Source: Oscillospiraceae bacterium (GTDB lineage Bacteria > Bacillota > Clostridia > Oscillospirales > Oscillospiraceae). Taken from it: a DNA stretch of 64,000 bases. Shown here piece by piece: positions 62,483 to 64,000 of the stretch (position 1 is its first letter; each line of letters starts with the position of its first letter). The notes below the pieces were generated by a model. The model was not told the DNA's origin. It worked only from the letters and a program-made list of their open reading frames with translations, and did not search any database. A program made the translations under genes and the position numbers. The stretch lies in contig CACYXC010000017.1 of the NCBI GenBank assembly GCA_902778285.1, positions 31,346 to 95,345 on the forward strand. The letters run 5' to 3'.

Positions 62483-63127
62483 TTACCGCCCGCCCGTCTT
62501 TGCGCGCAGCAGGGTGGCTGTCCGCGCGTCGACGCTCGCCTGAAACTGCTCATCCGTCATGGATGGGTCGCGGGTGGAGAGCCAGAGAGCGCAGGGGAGC
62601 TCCTCACATTCGGCGCAGGTGGCGAAGCGGTGCTTCCCGGAGCAGCAGGCATAGATGGGGCAGGCCTTCCCCGCCGGGGCGTGGAACACCTTCCCGCAGC
62701 TCTCATTGCAGCCGCCGCAGGGGTTTCCGTAAAGCGGACAGGCTGCGCAGTCCGTCCCGCAGACGCTGAGACCGAGGAGCTCCCGCTGCGTCTTTTTGTT
62801 GAAGCCGCGCAGCACCAGCAGATACGAGCGATCCAGCCAGTGCCGCAGCAGCTCGTCCGGGATCGCCCCGTCCGCAAGGACGGAGTTCCAGTGTCGCTTG
62901 TTGCTGTAATAACCGGGGATGATGTCGGGGTACTGCTGCCGCATGAGCTCGCCCTCGAGCGGCTCGAGCTTGAGATTGATGTAGACGGGCTTGTCCTGCT
63001 CGTCGAGCAGGATCGCGGCGAACATCTTCCCGCCGACGTGGTAGCGGATCCAGTTCCACTCCGGCTGCAGATCCTTCGTCACGCCGCGCCTGGCCAGCAG
63101 ATACCCGTCGATCCAGGGGTATTTCAT
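62483..63127 (-). CDS. MmcQ/YjbR-like and DUF3795 fusion protein
   Basis: 214 residues. The N-terminal part (1-115) fits MmcQ/YjbR: DGYLLARRGVTKDLQPEWNWIRYHVGGKMFAAILLD and IIPGYYSNKRHWNSVLADGAIPDELLRHWLDRSYLLVLRGF. The rest is a DUF3795-like cysteine cluster (VCGTDCAACPLYGNPCGGCNESC, then CPIYACC and CAECEELPC). The two are usually separate genes. Function unknown; metal or DNA binding is plausible. It starts 1 bp after the next gene's stop (GyrI-like), so the two are co-transcribed. Confidence 0.85.
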   Translation of the reverse strand: MKYPWIDGYLLARRGVTKDLQPEWNWIRYHVGGKMFAAILLDEQDKPVYINLKLEPLEGELMRQQYPDIIPGYYSNKRHWNSVLADGAIPDELLRHWLDRSYLLVLRGFNKKTQRELLGLSVCGTDCAACPLYGNPCGGCNESCGKVFHAPAGKACPIYACCSGKHRFATCAECEELPCALWLSTRDPSMTDEQFQASVDARTATLLRAKTGGR

Positions 63128-63128
63128 C

Positions 63129-63773
63129 TCATTCTCCCTTCCCGTCGGCCGCGATCGGGAGACGGATCACGGTTTTCAGCTTCTCGGGGGCGGTCCTGCG
63201 CGGGTCGGACAGGTAGAGCTCGTGGTGCAATCGCTCGTCGCTGTAATCCATGCGATAGCCGGCGGCATGCGCATAGTCCGTCATCTGCCGGATCGTGGCG
63301 GGCTCGTCGTCATAGGGGCCGAGGTGCATGGCCTGTACGCACAGGCCCTCCCGCAGCGTGAAAAGCTCTGCGCCGGAGCAGTCCAGCCCTTTCTTTCGCA
63401 GGGCCTCCGCCTTGGCCCAATTCAGGGTCTCCGCCGTGACGAAGTCCGGCAGCCGGAGCATGGCGACCCATTGGAAGAGCTCCTTCCGGGAATAGTCGAT
63501 CCCCTGCGCGCCCTCCTGCCGCCAGAGCCCCTCGAGCGGCGGCACCACGAAATCGAAATAGCCCTCGGGCGTCTCGCCGCCCATTTTGCTCATCTTGATT
63601 GTGTAGGCCAGGGCGTAGAGCACCGCCAGCGCCCGCTTGTATTCGCCGTCCTCGGCGTTCGGGTCGCCCTGCCCGCGCACCGCGATGAAGCGCATCTCCG
63701 GGATCTCCACGAGCTGCGGCTGCCGCGGCGGGAGATAGAATTCCCGGTATTCTTTCTTGAAGTCAAAAGCCAT
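63129..63773 (-). CDS. GyrI-like small-molecule-binding domain protein
   Basis: 214 residues. The protein begins DFKKEYREFYLPPRQPQLVEIPEMRFIAVRG, an N-terminal segment common to stand-alone GyrI-like proteins, with YKRALAVLYALAYTIKM and LREGLCVQAMHLGPYDDEPATIRQMTDYAHAAGYRMD in the duplicated SHS2-type domain. Related proteins bind amphipathic ligands or hydrolyse toxic conjugates. ATG 63773 follows AAAGGGG; the frame beyond is spacer. Operon with the MmcQ-DUF3795 gene. Confidence 0.88.
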   Translation of the reverse strand: MAFDFKKEYREFYLPPRQPQLVEIPEMRFIAVRGQGDPNAEDGEYKRALAVLYALAYTIKMSKMGGETPEGYFDFVVPPLEGLWRQEGAQGIDYSRKELFQWVAMLRLPDFVTAETLNWAKAEALRKKGLDCSGAELFTLREGLCVQAMHLGPYDDEPATIRQMTDYAHAAGYRMDYSDERLHHELYLSDPRRTAPEKLKTVIRLPIAADGKGE

Positions 63774-63872
63774 GTATACGGCCCCTTTCCGGCTGATGAA
63801 GAGATTTTTCCATATCGTAACACAGCTTTTCCAACGGCGCAAGAGACGGCTTCCCGGCTGCCGGGCAAAAAA

Positions 63873-63903
63873 GAACTGACCGGTTCGCAGAACCGGTCAG
63901 TTC
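63873..63903. terminator. Symmetric hairpin terminator
   Basis: GAACTGACCGGTTC-GCA-GAACCGGTCAGTTC, a 13-14 bp stem near the right edge, followed directly by a second hairpin. Confidence 0.6.
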
Positions 63904-63942
63904 AAGGGGCCGTTGCAAAATGGAAGTTTTGCAGCGGCCCCT
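63904..63942 (+). terminator. Second intrinsic terminator at right edge
   Basis: AAGGGGCCGTTGCAAAA then TTTTGCAGCGGCCCCTTTTT; a long stem with one G-T style mismatch and a T-run on the plus strand. 63774-63872 has no gene. Confidence 0.7.
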
Positions 63943-64000
63943 TTTTCAGGCCTAAAAGTCGAAAGAAACCGAGGATCTGTGGAAAACCGGCCACAAATCT

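Noticed and set aside
63774-63872. Possible gene at right edge
   Set aside because: Only a short spacer followed by two terminators; the ends of the window show no open frame with a start.

Overview
The window looks like chromosome of a spore-forming, GC-rich Clostridia member, most likely of the gut Oscillospirales. Dipicolinate synthase genes (dpaA, dpaB) show sporulation. SepF, DivIVA, RNase Y and the mutL-miaA-hfq-yggS-sepF-divIVA-ileS-lspA-rluD order are typical Firmicutes. Most genes are very GC-rich, but bases 1-5500 are clearly AT-richer and look acquired.

Layout. 1-5416 (minus): a damaged restriction-modification/defence island with a partial YaaC-like protein, a small unknown protein, a C-terminal scrap of an Eco57I-type methylase/nuclease fused by deletion to a GIY-YIG/DEAD helicase, an AEVFTP-type 'subunit M' and a DUF4143 ATPase. 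5778-7116: dfrA and thyA (minus). 7211-8648: dpaA-dpaB. 9126-20462 (minus): the conserved division/translation/repair run from mutL to rluD. 21048-27064 (plus): miaB, a repeat-flanked DUF559 gene, mutS, CPBP protease, trmO. 27232-32237: M28 peptidase and partner (minus), then an SPFH / ribbon-helix-helix / DUF1648 operon and a second CPBP protease (plus). 32473-33720: tRNA-Asp and tRNA-Thr, remnants of an element integrated at tRNA-Thr, and a broken RAYT transposase. 33804-36128: iorAB (minus). 36319-37577: cobalamin riboswitch, a DUF4430 protein and an ECF S component (plus). 38047-42495 (minus): trypsin-like lipoprotein with B-repeats, PAP2 phosphatase, rny. 43272-46106: threonine aldolase and a MocR regulator (minus), divergent from an ECF S component. 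46754-49446: lipoprotein, MATE pump, lone ATP-cone protein. 50155-61650 (plus): a beta-glucoside/beta-mannoside locus with LacI regulator, a mutilated peptide-type ABC transporter, GH3, GH1, MATE and GH2. 61727-63773: XRE/zinc-ribbon regulator, MmcQ-DUF3795 fusion and GyrI-like protein.

The most unusual signal lies between genes. At least five short elements (core about 126-175 bp, imperfect terminal inverted repeats) are each bracketed by two copies of a terminator-like hairpin. The hairpin differs between loci but is identical or nearly identical within a locus. This suggests a small mobile element that inserts into, and duplicates, whole intrinsic terminators. A second family of about 140-150 bp has a different hairpin at each end and occurs four times. 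A DUF559 nuclease gene sits between 99-bp perfect direct repeats. Two regions show pieced-together genes: the restriction operon at about 1970, and the ABC transporter at 51172-53190, where parts of four genes are joined in frame.

Coordinates and translations were read by eye. Family names rest on recalled motifs, not on database searches.
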